From NCBI GenBank assembly GCA_017650105.1, contig JAGCFO010000046.1, forward strand, positions 22,412 to 86,411: DNA of 64,000 nucleotides, given 5' to 3'. A model generated the notes under the pieces. It was given only the letters and a program-made list of their open reading frames with translations. It was not told where the DNA came from and did no database searches. Position numbers and translations under genes: made by a program. Positions 50,100 through 59,103 of the stretch are shown here, in pieces. The number at the start of each line of letters is the position of its first letter. The first letter of the stretch is position 1. This stretch comes from Bacteroidaceae bacterium (lineage in GTDB: Bacteria > Bacteroidota > Bacteroidia > Bacteroidales > Bacteroidaceae).

Positions 50100-50594
50100 T
50101 CAAAGCAACTGCATGGCGATGACAGCGCACGCCTCCGCGTCGGCAAGGGCGTGATGGTGATTCCTTAGGTCGTAGCCGCAGTAGCTTGCCACCGTGTGCA
50201 ACTGATGATTGGGGACGCTCTTGCCGAGCACTCTCCGCGCAGCGCGAAGGGTGTCGAGGAACACATAGTCAGGGTAATCCATCTGATACACTCTGAATGC
50301 CGCCTTAAGGCAGCCTTCGTCGAAGCGGCTGTTATGCGCCACCAGCGGCAGACCTTCTATCAGCGGCTCGATCTCTCGCCATACGTCGCGGAAGTTTGGC
50401 GAGCGATACGTGTCGGCAAATGTCAGCCCGTGCACGCGCGTGTTCCAATAATTATAATAGTCGGGCTCGGGGTGGATGAGGCTGTAGTAGCGGTCGACGA
50501 TAACTCCCTCCCTGACGATGACAACTCCCACCGAGCAGACGCTACAGGGGCACTCGTTGGCGGTTTCGAAGTCGATGGCGGCGAAGTCTGTCAT
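50100..50594 (-). CDS. DEDDh 3'-5' exonuclease (DnaQ-like), 164 aa
   Basis: The frame is open to 50879, but Met 50594 directly precedes the first exonuclease motif (FAAIDFETAN, Asp8/Glu10) and lies downstream of a -7 box. Further motifs are the ExoII region (PLVAHNSRFDEGCL) and HHALADAEA for the catalytic His and Asp. Lack of any polymerase or other domain points to a stand-alone proofreading or RNase T/DnaQ-type exonuclease. It is cytoplasmic and lies divergent from the WG-repeat gene. Confidence 0.88.
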   Translation of the reverse strand: MTDFAAIDFETANECPCSVCSVGVVIVREGVIVDRYYSLIHPEPDYYNYWNTRVHGLTFADTYRSPNFRDVWREIEPLIEGLPLVAHNSRFDEGCLKAAFRVYQMDYPDYVFLDTLRAARRVLGKSVPNHQLHTVASYCGYDLRNHHHALADAEACAVIAMQLL

Positions 50595-50635
50595 GACGGG
50601 GTGGAGAAGGGGATGGATACGGTGATTTGTGGGTG

Positions 50636-50643
50636 CAAAGATA
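50636..50643 (-). promoter_or_regulatory. -7 element for the exonuclease gene
   Basis: TATCTTTG on the minus strand, 42 nt before ATG 50594. The -33 position has no clear TTTG. Confidence 0.5.
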
Positions 50644-50722
50644 GACATTTTTGCGTGAATACGCATCGTTGCCCCCGCAAATACCATCCGTGAGTGCAAA
50701 AAAACATGCTCCCGTCGGAAAA

Positions 50723-50790
50723 AATTATCCCTTTGGGAAAAAAATTTTTCGAGAAGGGAAAAAACGATATGCTTTCTACATACGGGAGTG
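50723..50790. repeat. degenerate 21-bp repeat copies in a divergent gap
   Basis: ATTATCCCTTTGGGAAAAA, TTCGAGAAGGGAAAAAACG and ATATGCTTTCTACATACGGGA are recognisable but diverged units of the family. No other element is seen in the 50644-50831 gap. Confidence 0.5.
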
Positions 50791-50831
50791 TAAAAAATCG
50801 GCTTTTGACGCACAATTTGCGAATAAATGAT

Positions 50832-50839
50832 TATCTTTG
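50832..50839 (+). promoter_or_regulatory. -7 element for the WG-repeat lipoprotein gene
   Basis: TATCTTTG, 41 nt before ATG 50880. A TTTTG lies upstream but spaced a few bases too far. Confidence 0.55.
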
Positions 50840-50879
50840 CAAGATTTTTCTTAAAACGACCATCTGACATACTCTGCAT

Positions 50880-51755
50880 ATGAAATCACGTTGGATTGCA
50901 AATGCCATTATCCTCGTCGCAGCTACCCTCACGCTGGCAAGCTGTGGGCGCCATCGCGAGACGAAGGAGACGTACATCACCAAGGACCTCTACAAGGCCG
51001 TGACGAACTGGGACTTTGCGCCCAACCGTCATTTCAGCGACGGGATGGTGGCAGTGAAAGACGCCGAAACGGGGCTCTACGGCTTCCGCAACACTCGCGG
51101 TAAGCTGCTCATTCCCTGTCAGTTCGAGATGGCGGGAGACTTCCACGAAGGCCTTGCGCGCGTGGTGGTGGACAACCGGAACGGCTTCATCAACAAGAAA
51201 GGCGCCGTGGTGATAAAACCCGCGTTCAACCGCGCAAGCAACTTCAGCTGCGGGCGAGCAGGAGTGGAGCAGGATGGCAAATGGGGATTCATCGATGCCG
51301 AAGGGACACAGGTCATTCCCTTCCAGTACGAACACGCCGGCGAGTTCGCCGACAGCCTCGCATTAGTCAAAATCGACGGGAAGTACGGGTATATCGACTG
51401 CTCGGGAACTCTCGTGATACCAAACATTTACGACTTTGCCTACAGCTTCCGCGACATGACGGCGAACGTTCAGAAAGACGGCGAATGGATGCTTATCAAC
51501 ACACGCGGGGAGAAGCGAACTCGCCTGCCCAAGAAACCTCTCTATCATGATGGCTTGATAGCCGTGGAGAAGAACGGAAAATGGGGCTACAAGGACCGTC
51601 AAGGCAACCTGGTGCACTCGTATCTGTACGACACGGCGGGAGAATTCCACGACGGAATGGCATTTGTCACCAAGGGCGAGCAGCCAGGCATCGTCGACAA
51701 GAACGGATTCAGCACGTTCAACAACCGTTGGCAGCATGCCCGCAAAGCAAAATGA
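50880..51755 (+). CDS. WG-repeat lipoprotein (291 aa)
   Basis: Lipobox LASCG follows a short signal peptide. About six WG-type repeats can be read, each a short beta hairpin: GLYGFRNTRGKLLIP, NGFINKKGAVVIKP, GKWGFIDAEGTQVIP, GKYGYIDCSGTLVIP, GEWMLINTRG and GKWGYKDRQGN. WG proteins are common, poorly understood envelope or secreted scaffolds. The next gene (51865) also encodes a small lipoprotein in the same direction, 110 bp away. Confidence 0.85.
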   Translation: MKSRWIANAIILVAATLTLASCGRHRETKETYITKDLYKAVTNWDFAPNRHFSDGMVAVKDAETGLYGFRNTRGKLLIPCQFEMAGDFHEGLARVVVDNRNGFINKKGAVVIKPAFNRASNFSCGRAGVEQDGKWGFIDAEGTQVIPFQYEHAGEFADSLALVKIDGKYGYIDCSGTLVIPNIYDFAYSFRDMTANVQKDGEWMLINTRGEKRTRLPKKPLYHDGLIAVEKNGKWGYKDRQGNLVHSYLYDTAGEFHDGMAFVTKGEQPGIVDKNGFSTFNNRWQHARKAK

Positions 51756-51864
51756 CGCGCCGTCCCTCCGCGACACCCAAAAGACTGATTATCCGATAAT
51801 AAAGATAAAGGTGGAAGCCGAAAAACCTTACGAGTAGGCACAAACAATTAACCGTTTCGTACGA

Positions 51865-52293
51865 ATGAAAAAGTTTACTATCCTTGCACTCCTCGTGGCA
51901 GCATTTTGCATGACGAGCTGCTCATCGTTGACTCGCAGCATGCGCGAGCCGGTTGTTCAATTCCAGCTTAACTCAGGCGACTACACGCTCAGCGAGCCCC
52001 TCACAGGCACGGCAACAAGCGTCCGCGTGTTCGGAATTGACTGGAAGCGCCTGTTTAGCGACGAGGGCGGCACCATCAATGCCCCCATCGTGACGAGCTC
52101 TCTCGCCGACTTCACGGAGATTCTTCCCACCACCAAATCGTATGCCGTTTACGACCTGATGGACGCTAATCCCGGCTACGACTTTGTGATGTATCCGCAG
52201 TACAAAACGAAAACGCGCCATTTCCTCTGGTTTATCTACTCAAAGGAGACTACAACCGTTACGGCTCGTTTGGGAAAACTCAACACGAAGTAA
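51865..52293 (+). CDS. small lipoprotein of unknown function (142 aa)
   Basis: A signal peptide with lipobox MTSC is followed by a compact, probably beta-rich domain (SGDYTLSEPLTGTATSVRVFGIDW, PTTKSYAVYDLMDANPGYDFVMYPQY). I do not recognise the family. The stretch naming a tryptophan-rich loop (HFLWFIYSKET) near the end is the most distinctive part. It probably sits in the outer membrane inner leaflet or at the surface. The 128 bp after it, before the converging Nudix gene, hold no clear gene. Confidence 0.7.
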   Translation: MKKFTILALLVAAFCMTSCSSLTRSMREPVVQFQLNSGDYTLSEPLTGTATSVRVFGIDWKRLFSDEGGTINAPIVTSSLADFTEILPTTKSYAVYDLMDANPGYDFVMYPQYKTKTRHFLWFIYSKETTTVTARLGKLNTK

Positions 52294-52421
52294 TCACGGC
52301 TCGGGATGCTCTCTCGTCGCTGCCGGGGAAAGAGCAAACCTCACGGGGCTGTCTCTCACGAGGCGGCCCTTGCTTTTTGTGCCGGCGGGCTGACGGCTCT
52401 CCTATGCGGGGTAGGAAGACT

Positions 52422-52859
52422 TTACGATGCAGGGCAGCCTTCATCCTGCGGGGAGAGGATGAGATCGACGATTTTGCGGTCGGCAGCAGCCCAGCTGAGC
52501 TGGGGAAGCTGGTCGGGCGAGAGCCAGAGAAAGTCGTGATGTTCCTTCAGGGTGAAGCGCGGAGAAGCGACGTCGCACCAGAAAGCCTCGAGCGTGATGG
52601 AAAAGTCGGGATACTCGTGGCATACTTTGCCCACGCTGTCGCGCACGGTGACGAGCATGTCCATCTCCTCCTCGATCTCGCGCTGCAGAGCCTGCTGGGG
52701 CGTCTCTCCCGGCTCGATCTTGCCGCCCGGAAACTCCCACCTGAGCGATGTGTAGGGGAAGCGCGTGGGGCCCTTCTGCATGCACAGGAGGCGTCCCTCG
52801 TGGCGGATGACTGCTGCCACCACGTCGTAGTGTCTCTTGGTGTCGTCTCGGGTTGTCAT
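52422..52859 (-). CDS. Nudix hydrolase, MutT-like (145 aa)
   Basis: The Nudix box is present at about 46-68: GKIEPGETPQQALQREIEEEMDM, with the GxxxxxE and REUxEE parts intact. The usual Gly near its end is Asp67. The first strands (DVVAAVIRHEGRLLCMQKG) and WEFPGGK are typical of 8-oxo-dGTP diphosphatases of the MutT/NUDT1 type. It is a cytoplasmic sanitising enzyme by family, with the exact substrate unproven. It is divergent from the LysE-type gene. Confidence 0.88.
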   Translation of the reverse strand: MTTRDDTKRHYDVVAAVIRHEGRLLCMQKGPTRFPYTSLRWEFPGGKIEPGETPQQALQREIEEEMDMLVTVRDSVGKVCHEYPDFSITLEAFWCDVASPRFTLKEHHDFLWLSPDQLPQLSWAAADRKIVDLILSPQDEGCPAS

Positions 52860-52906
52860 CGTGACTGAATGGGATGAAAATGGGGTCTGCCGAGCAGATT
52901 TTGGCG

Positions 52907-52944
52907 CAAAGATAAATGTTTTTTCAATCTTTTCCGTAACTTTG
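52907..52944. promoter_or_regulatory. divergent pair of -7 elements
   Basis: TATCTTTG on the minus strand (52914-52907) serves the Nudix gene; TAACTTTG on the plus strand (52937-52944) serves the LysE-type gene. They are 22 bp apart, so the two promoters overlap and could interfere. Confidence 0.55.
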
Positions 52945-53045
52945 CAGCCGAAAATCGGTCAAGTCCCGTGCCGACGGCAGTCAGAAGGCTCCGCTGCGGG
53001 AAAGTTGCCGATGCGTAGGTAAGTTTTTAAGATCGTATCCCGCAG

Positions 53046-53633
53046 ATGCCTCTCTCACTGCTACCAGCCCTGTTGCTGCAGATTCTCGTTGTCGGCTACA
53101 CGCCGGGACCTGCCAATATCTACGCGCTGACCATGGGCGTCAAGCACGGGAGAAACTATGCCATGCGGGCATGGATGGGGCTGTTCGTGGGATTTACTGT
53201 GGCTGCCGTGGTGCTTATTTTCCTCACTCACTTCATAGGCGGCGTGATGGGGAAGTATATTGTTTGGCTCAAGTATCTCGGAGCTCTCTATCTGCTGTGG
53301 CTGGCGTTGAAGACGTGGCACTACGGAATGGGACAGGGTGACAAAGGGATGCCGTGCACTTTCGGCTCGGGATTTATGCTACAACTGACTAACGCGAAGA
53401 TGCTGCTTTTCGAGCTGACGGTGTACAGCACGTTCGTGCTGCCCTACTCAAGCAGCCTCGGCGACCTCCTTAAGATGCTGCCTCTGATGTGGCTCGCGGG
53501 GCCCGTGGCCAACCTCGTGTGGCTGCTGGCGGGCAACGGTATGAGGGGGCTCTTTGCCAAGTACGGCCAGCAGATTGACATCGCGGCAGCCTTGGCGCTT
53601 GCCACGTGCGCGGTGTTTGTCGCCTTCCTCTGA
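53046..53633 (+). CDS. LysE/RhtB family exporter (195 aa)
   Basis: Five to six hydrophobic helices fill the protein. The N-terminal motif GYTPGPANIYALTMGVKHGRNYAMRAWMG is the family signature (PGP-N near helix 1), followed by YLGALYLLWLALKTW. LysE/RhtB proteins export amino acids or related metabolites across the inner membrane. The gene stands alone. The substrate cannot be predicted. Confidence 0.88.
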   Translation: MPLSLLPALLLQILVVGYTPGPANIYALTMGVKHGRNYAMRAWMGLFVGFTVAAVVLIFLTHFIGGVMGKYIVWLKYLGALYLLWLALKTWHYGMGQGDKGMPCTFGSGFMLQLTNAKMLLFELTVYSTFVLPYSSSLGDLLKMLPLMWLAGPVANLVWLLAGNGMRGLFAKYGQQIDIAAALALATCAVFVAFL

Positions 53634-53895
53634 TAACCTCCTGAACATATTCTACACAGCTAAAAGCCCGTCGTGACGAGTGTCGGCGCGGCATTTCAGC
53701 CCGTGTGCCCTGCGTGCAAGAGGTTCTCCCTGACGGGGAGAAGAAGGGATATCGGCATATTCCTTCTCGAAAACGAATTATCTCTTTTAGAAAAGCAAAG
53801 AGATTTTATAATTTTTTTGCAAAACGCTTTTTTATTTGGAGGGATGTGTATAAATTTGCCAAACTGATAAATAGTCACGCATAAAATCTACCCGT
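53634..53895. other. short intergenic region with degenerate repeat
   Basis: No gene. A relic of the 21-bp unit (ATATTCCTTCTCGAAAACG, 53757-53775) is present, and TAAATTTG at 53851-53858 could be a -7 box for the following gene, without a well-spaced -33 box. Confidence 0.45.
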
Positions 53896-56103
53896 ATGAA
53901 AACGAGAATGCAACACATCCTGCTGCTTGCCGGCATCGTGCTGACGGCTGCCTGGCTGAGCGGATGCCACGACTCCTCATCGTCGCACCGCAGGCAAGGC
54001 TCCGAGCCGCCTCAGGAGCTCTCCATCGACGGAGTGAAGCACGGCCGCACGTTCGAAGGCATCGGCCTGGTGAACGGAGGAGGAGCCACGTCGGTACTCT
54101 TAAAGGACTATCCCGAGCCGCAAAGGAGCCAGATACTCGACCTTGTGTACAAGCCCAAATTTGGAGCCTCCGTGAGCAGCATCCTTGTCGAAATACCGGG
54201 CGACGGAAACTCCACGCAGGGCTCGATGCCCAGCCACAGCCATTCGAGAGACGATCTCAACTACTCGAGAGGCTACACGTGGTGGGTGCTAAGCGAAGTG
54301 GCGCGGAGGAACCCGAAGATTACGCTGGACGCTTCGGCCTGGAGCGCGCCAGGCTGGATAGGGAAGGGGAACTTCTGGTCGCAAGACGCGGCAAACTACT
54401 ACGTGTCGTGGATGCGAGGGCTCGAGGACGTGTACGGGCTCCGTCTCGACGCGCTGGGCTGCCGCAACGAGAAAGGCGTTGACTATCAGTTTGCAAAGAC
54501 TCTCCGCCGCACGCTCGACAGCGAGGGCTTCGGCGACGTGAGAATACATGCGTTCGACAACTGGCCCGAGTGGAAGCTCGACTTTGTGAAAGACATGATG
54601 AAAGACCCCGAGCTGGGACGCTCGATAGACATCATAGGAGGCCACGTTTTCTACGAGCACGGGGGAGTTCCCGCCGACATCAGGATGATGGCCGACTCGC
54701 TCAGGAAACCTATCTGGGACACCGAGGACCATGTCTATATGAAAGGATTTGAAGCACTTATCAGCATAGTGGAGTGCTTTAACCGCACATACATTGAGAG
54801 CGGCGCCACGAAGATAATCAACTGGTACGACATTGCGGGAGTATACGAGATGGAGCCTTACTCCGAAGACCCCGCCACGATACTTGCGCGCGAGCCGTGG
54901 AGTGGACACTACGAGGTGAGGGAAGCACTGTGGGGCTACGCGCACTACGGCCAGTTCACCGAGGTGGGATGGAAGTACGTCGACGAAGGATGCACCCAGC
55001 TCGCCAAGGGAGGCACCGTGGTGACGATGCGAAACGACGAGGGCGACTACAGCATGATCTTCGAGACGAAGCAAGCCACCGCGCCGCAGACCGTACGCGT
55101 CACCCTCGGCAGAGGACTGAAAGGGGAGAAGCTGTGCGTATGGCGCAGCACGCCGAAATCGCAGTTTATGCGCCAGACAAGCATCAGGCCCAAGCTGCGA
55201 ACCTTCACCGTCACGCTCGAACCCAACGCCGTCTACTCGCTATCCACCACCAAGGGCCAGCAAAAAGGCTCGTTCATCGCCATACCGCGCTCAAGGCCTT
55301 TCCCAATGCCCTACGACGAGGACTTCCAAGACTACGGCGAGAGAAAACAGTGGGGCTATCTTCCTCACTACCTGGCAGATATAGGAGGAGTGTTCGAGCT
55401 TGTCGAAACTCCCGACCACGATGAAACCTGCCTCCGACAGGTTGTAAAAGAACCCGCCAACACGTGGGCTCCCGACTGGCACGCATACACTATCGTCGGC
55501 GACCAGACGTGGGAGGACTACGAGATAAGTGCTGACATCTGGCTCAACAGTGGCGACGAAGCAGGCATCATGGGCAGAGTAAACCACGTGGGCACAGGAT
55601 GGGGATTCATCCCCAAGGGATACTACCTCAAGATGGACGAACAAGGCCACTGCACACTCATCGAATCGCGCGGCAAACAGAACAAAACCATCCCCGAGGG
55701 AGATGCAGAGCAGCAGGAACTCATTCGGCGCAGCAAGGACGACAGCGCAGGAGGAGAATATGTACTCGGCACAGCCACAGCTACTTGGGTGAACGCACAG
55801 GAATGGCATAAGCTCACCATGCGCTTCGAGGCCGACACCGTCACCGCCTACGTCGACGACGCCAAGATACTTACCGCCGAAGGCATCATCTACCCCCGCG
55901 GAATGGCAGGACTCATCGCCACGCGCTTCCACAAAAGAGAGTCCACACCGTACTACGACAACCTGCACATCTCGCCCGTCGGCACACGCACCCAGCGAGT
56001 GCCCGTCCGCAGGGTCGACTTCAGCCCGCTCTACGTCGAACGGCAGGACAGCACCACGCTCCTCACCCCCGACGATATCGGCGACAACCCCGCCAGCATC
56101 TGA
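53896..56103 (+). CDS. GH59 galactosylceramidase-like lipoprotein (735 aa)
   Basis: The lipoprotein signal ends LSGC. The catalytic domain strongly resembles animal galactocerebrosidase: FEGIGLVNGGGATSVLLKDYPEPQRSQILD, PSHSHSRDD, ASAWSAPGW, the acid/base motif CRNEKG (Glu192), HAFDNWPEW, GGHVFYEH and the nucleophile motif IWDTEDHVY (Glu277). A C-terminal lectin-like domain (about 540-710: AYTIVGDQTWEDYEISADIWL, WHKLTMRFEADTVTAYVDD) follows. It should cleave terminal beta-galactose from glycolipids or related glycans. It is in operon with the GH127-like gene 80 bp downstream. It is a distinct enzyme from the GH2 beta-galactosidase. Confidence 0.88.
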   Translation: MKTRMQHILLLAGIVLTAAWLSGCHDSSSSHRRQGSEPPQELSIDGVKHGRTFEGIGLVNGGGATSVLLKDYPEPQRSQILDLVYKPKFGASVSSILVEIPGDGNSTQGSMPSHSHSRDDLNYSRGYTWWVLSEVARRNPKITLDASAWSAPGWIGKGNFWSQDAANYYVSWMRGLEDVYGLRLDALGCRNEKGVDYQFAKTLRRTLDSEGFGDVRIHAFDNWPEWKLDFVKDMMKDPELGRSIDIIGGHVFYEHGGVPADIRMMADSLRKPIWDTEDHVYMKGFEALISIVECFNRTYIESGATKIINWYDIAGVYEMEPYSEDPATILAREPWSGHYEVREALWGYAHYGQFTEVGWKYVDEGCTQLAKGGTVVTMRNDEGDYSMIFETKQATAPQTVRVTLGRGLKGEKLCVWRSTPKSQFMRQTSIRPKLRTFTVTLEPNAVYSLSTTKGQQKGSFIAIPRSRPFPMPYDEDFQDYGERKQWGYLPHYLADIGGVFELVETPDHDETCLRQVVKEPANTWAPDWHAYTIVGDQTWEDYEISADIWLNSGDEAGIMGRVNHVGTGWGFIPKGYYLKMDEQGHCTLIESRGKQNKTIPEGDAEQQELIRRSKDDSAGGEYVLGTATATWVNAQEWHKLTMRFEADTVTAYVDDAKILTAEGIIYPRGMAGLIATRFHKRESTPYYDNLHISPVGTRTQRVPVRRVDFSPLYVERQDSTTLLTPDDIGDNPASI

Positions 56104-56116
56104 CCTCACGGCAGAC

Positions 56117-56175
56117 AATCCCTTCTACATATCGGCATATCGAGAAAACATATCGTAAAATACTTTCTACATAAT
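56117..56175. repeat. 21-bp repeat copies between GH59 and GH127-like genes
   Basis: ATCCCTTCTACATATCGGCAT is one full 21-bp unit, followed by a reversed part (ATCGAGAAAACATATCG) and TACTTTCTACATAATC. It ends 8 bp before the next start codon. Confidence 0.6.
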
Positions 56176-56183
56176 CTAATAGA

Positions 56184-58277
56184 ATGAAAACCAACGCATT
56201 ACACCTCACGCAACGCCTTAGCTGCGTCTTGCGACCAAGTAGAAGAATAGCTGTAGTCTCCCTCGTCGTAACTATGCTCGGATGCGCTCACGGAGGCGCC
56301 GACAAGGTGACGGTAGAAGACCGTCCGCTCCCGGGCACCGACGCCCACTACGCTACCTTCCGCGCACCGCTCAACAGCCCCAACAGCCTCGTCAAGCTGC
56401 CCGTAGGCAGCATCAAGCCCGAAGGGTGGCTCAAACGCTGGCTCGAGCTGCAGCGCGACGGACTGTGCGGACAGCTCGGCTCTATCAGCGACTGGCTCGA
56501 CAAGGAGGGCAACCAGTGGCTGGGCGAAGGCGGCAACCACGGCTGGGAAGAAGTGCCCTACTGGCTGCGAGGATACAGCAACACGGCTTATCTGCTCGGC
56601 GACGAGAAAATGATGGCCGAGACTCAGACGTGGATAGAGGCCGTTATAAAAGGCTGCCGCGACGATGGATTCATGGGACCCGCCAATGCCAAGGAGAACG
56701 GACGATACGAAGTGTGGCCGCAGATGATAATGCTCTGGATACTACAGGATTACTATGAGTATACAGGCGACAAACGTGTACTCACCGTCATGACGAACTA
56801 CTTTAAGTTCCAGCTCACCCAGCCCGACGACAAGTTCCTCCAGGACTACTGGGAGAACAGCCGCGGCGGCGACAACATGTGGAGCGTCATCTGGCTCTAC
56901 AACCGCACCGGCGACAAGGAACTACTCCCCCTCATCGAGCAGATTCACCGCAACACCGCCAACTGGGCTCAGCACGACAACTTCCCTAACTGGCACGGCG
57001 TCAACATCGCTCAAGGCATACGCGAGCCCGCTACATACTGGCTCTACAACGGAGATCCCGCCCTCCTCGAGGCATCATATCGCGACCAGGAGCTCATCCG
57101 CGAACGCTTTGGACAAGTCCCCGGAGGCATGTACGGCGCCGACGAGAATTGTCGAGAAGGCTACGTCGATCCTCGACAAGGGACCGAAACGTGTGCTATG
57201 GTCGAGCAGATGGCGTCGGACGAGATTATGATGCTGATCACAGGAGATCCCGCGTGGGCCGACAACTGTGAAGACGTGGCATTCAATACATTGCCCGCGG
57301 CGTACACGGAAGATTTCCGCGCGCTCCGATATTTCGTCGCGCCCAATATGCCAATCAGCGACGCCGCCAATCATTACCCCAGCATTCAGAACGAAGGCCC
57401 CTTCCTTTGTATGAATCCCTTCAGCAGTCGCTGTTGTCAGCACAACCATGGTTTCGGATGGCCGTACTATGCCGAACACTTAGTGACGGCTACTAACGAC
57501 GGCGGACTGACTACTCTCCTCTACTGCGCCAGTCAAACGACCGCCCTCGTGGGCAAAGGAAAGGGCCGCACCGTAACCCTTACGCAGGAGACCAGATATC
57601 CCTTCGAGGAGACCGTCACGATAAAGATCGGCACCGGCGGGAGAAACGTCCGCTTCCCCCTCTACCTGCGCGTGCCCGCATGGGCCGACGAGGCTGTGCT
57701 CACCCTTGACGACACGGACCAGACCTTTGCCGCCGCCGGGAAATACATCCGCGTGGAGCGCACGTGGAAGGACGGCGACATCCTCAACCTTTATCTCCCC
57801 ATGAAGGTGAACGTCCGCACGTGGCAGGCAAACAAGAATTCCGTCAGCGTCGACTACGGACCGCTCACGCTCTCGTTGAAAATAGCCGAGAAGTATGTTG
57901 AGCGCGACGGGCGCGAGCTGTCACAGGGCGACAGCCACTGGCAAAAAAATGCCGATCCTTCTCGCTGGCCCACGTATGAGATATTCCCCGACTCGCCGTG
58001 GAACTTTGCGCTCGTTACCGACTCGAACGGCTTCCCCGCTGACTTGAAACTGAAGCGCAAACCTTGGCCGGCCGACGATTTCCCCTTTGCACAACAGTCT
58101 GTGCCACTGGAATTTAGTGCCGTAGGTAGGAGAATCCCGTCGTGGGGTTACGACGAAACGGGATATGTTCAGGTGTTGCCCGACGCTGATGCTCCGCGCC
58201 TGTCACCAGAGCCCATCGCCCTCATCCCGATGGGTGCGGCGCGCCTGCGCATAACCGCTTTCCCACCGGCAGAGTAG
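56184..58277 (+). CDS. GH127-like (former DUF1680) glycoside hydrolase lipoprotein (697 aa)
   Basis: A long basic N-terminus leads to a lipobox (VTMLGC). The (alpha/alpha)6 barrel shows YWLRGYSNTAYLLGD, VWPQMIMLWILQDYYEYTGD and WSVIWLYNRTGD. The zinc-cysteine centre of GH127/GH146-type enzymes is kept: Glu335 and Cys337 in GTETCAM, Cys417 and Cys418 in SRCCQHNH, and Glu321 in ADENC as candidate acid/base. The surrounding motifs differ from the 32889-35441 protein, so this belongs to a different subfamily, possibly with another sugar specificity. It partners a GH59-like enzyme. Confidence 0.82.
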   Translation: MKTNALHLTQRLSCVLRPSRRIAVVSLVVTMLGCAHGGADKVTVEDRPLPGTDAHYATFRAPLNSPNSLVKLPVGSIKPEGWLKRWLELQRDGLCGQLGSISDWLDKEGNQWLGEGGNHGWEEVPYWLRGYSNTAYLLGDEKMMAETQTWIEAVIKGCRDDGFMGPANAKENGRYEVWPQMIMLWILQDYYEYTGDKRVLTVMTNYFKFQLTQPDDKFLQDYWENSRGGDNMWSVIWLYNRTGDKELLPLIEQIHRNTANWAQHDNFPNWHGVNIAQGIREPATYWLYNGDPALLEASYRDQELIRERFGQVPGGMYGADENCREGYVDPRQGTETCAMVEQMASDEIMMLITGDPAWADNCEDVAFNTLPAAYTEDFRALRYFVAPNMPISDAANHYPSIQNEGPFLCMNPFSSRCCQHNHGFGWPYYAEHLVTATNDGGLTTLLYCASQTTALVGKGKGRTVTLTQETRYPFEETVTIKIGTGGRNVRFPLYLRVPAWADEAVLTLDDTDQTFAAAGKYIRVERTWKDGDILNLYLPMKVNVRTWQANKNSVSVDYGPLTLSLKIAEKYVERDGRELSQGDSHWQKNADPSRWPTYEIFPDSPWNFALVTDSNGFPADLKLKRKPWPADDFPFAQQSVPLEFSAVGRRIPSWGYDETGYVQVLPDADAPRLSPEPIALIPMGAARLRITAFPPAE

Positions 58278-58290
58278 GGGAGCCGACGGG

Positions 58291-59103
58291 CTAACGAACC
58301 ACCTGCGTGAACTCGGGCTGCGAGCCCTCAGCCTTGCCTACCGTCACGTACACGACAGACGTGTTCTGCTGGCCGTCCATACCTCTTGTGACAGCCACGA
58401 AACGGTAGTCGGCGCTCTCCTCAGTCGTCCGCTTAGCCACGCTTACGGGCGTGCCCAGCGGGTACTGGTAGCCCGAGCAGGCCTTTGCGAAGACGATGGA
58501 GTCCTCAGCCGTAACGGCCTGATCCTCACCGTATTCGGGCAGCTTCTCTACCGTCCCCTCCTTCAGCCCGCTCTCCTTCAGGAAGCGGTCAAGTTCCTCT
58601 GCAGCATGCTCAACTCTGGCTGTGCGCACGCCGTATCCCGCCAGTACGTTGGCTTTCGGCAGCGCCTTGCGGATGGCATCCGACGACTCGTTGAGGCCTC
58701 CGCTGCCGAAGGTGCAGAAGGGGATGATGGTTTTGCCTTCGAACGCGTTGTCTTTCAGCAGAGTAGCTATCGGCATGGCGTATGTCCCGAACCATATCGG
58801 GTAGCCGATGAACACGACGTCGTACTTATCCAGCCTCGACTTCAGGGGCTTCAGCTCGGGGAGTTCGCCACTGCGCATTTCCCTTCCTCCGCGCTGTGCG
58901 GTTTCTTGGAAATTGCCCGTGTAGGGTACTTCTGGCTCAATTTTTTCAATGTCGGCGCCCGTCTGACGCTGTATCTCCAGAGCCACTTTCTCCGTGGTGC
59001 CCGTCTCGGAGTAGTAGAGCACCAGCGCTTTCTTCTGCGTGCAGCCGGTGAGTGCCATGGCTGCGATGGCTAACGTGATGAAAATCTTTTTCATATGCTT
59101 CAA
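58291..59103 (-). CDS. exported flavodoxin-like lipoprotein (270 aa)
   Basis: A signal peptide with lipobox ALTGC runs directly into a flavodoxin fold: ALVLYYSETGTTEKVALEI has the S-x-T-G-x-T phosphate loop for FMN, and DVVFIGYPIWFGTYAMP, IIPFCTFGSGGLNES match the flavin-contacting loops. About 90 C-terminal residues are extra (TTEESADYRFVAVTRGMDGQQ). Flavodoxins are usually cytoplasmic, so a lipid-anchored periplasmic form is unusual although known in Bacteroidetes. It may pass electrons in envelope redox repair. Met 59094 is an alternative start. Confidence 0.83.
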   Translation of the reverse strand: MKHMKKIFITLAIAAMALTGCTQKKALVLYYSETGTTEKVALEIQRQTGADIEKIEPEVPYTGNFQETAQRGGREMRSGELPELKPLKSRLDKYDVVFIGYPIWFGTYAMPIATLLKDNAFEGKTIIPFCTFGSGGLNESSDAIRKALPKANVLAGYGVRTARVEHAAEELDRFLKESGLKEGTVEKLPEYGEDQAVTAEDSIVFAKACSGYQYPLGTPVSVAKRTTEESADYRFVAVTRGMDGQQNTSVVYVTVGKAEGSQPEFTQVVR

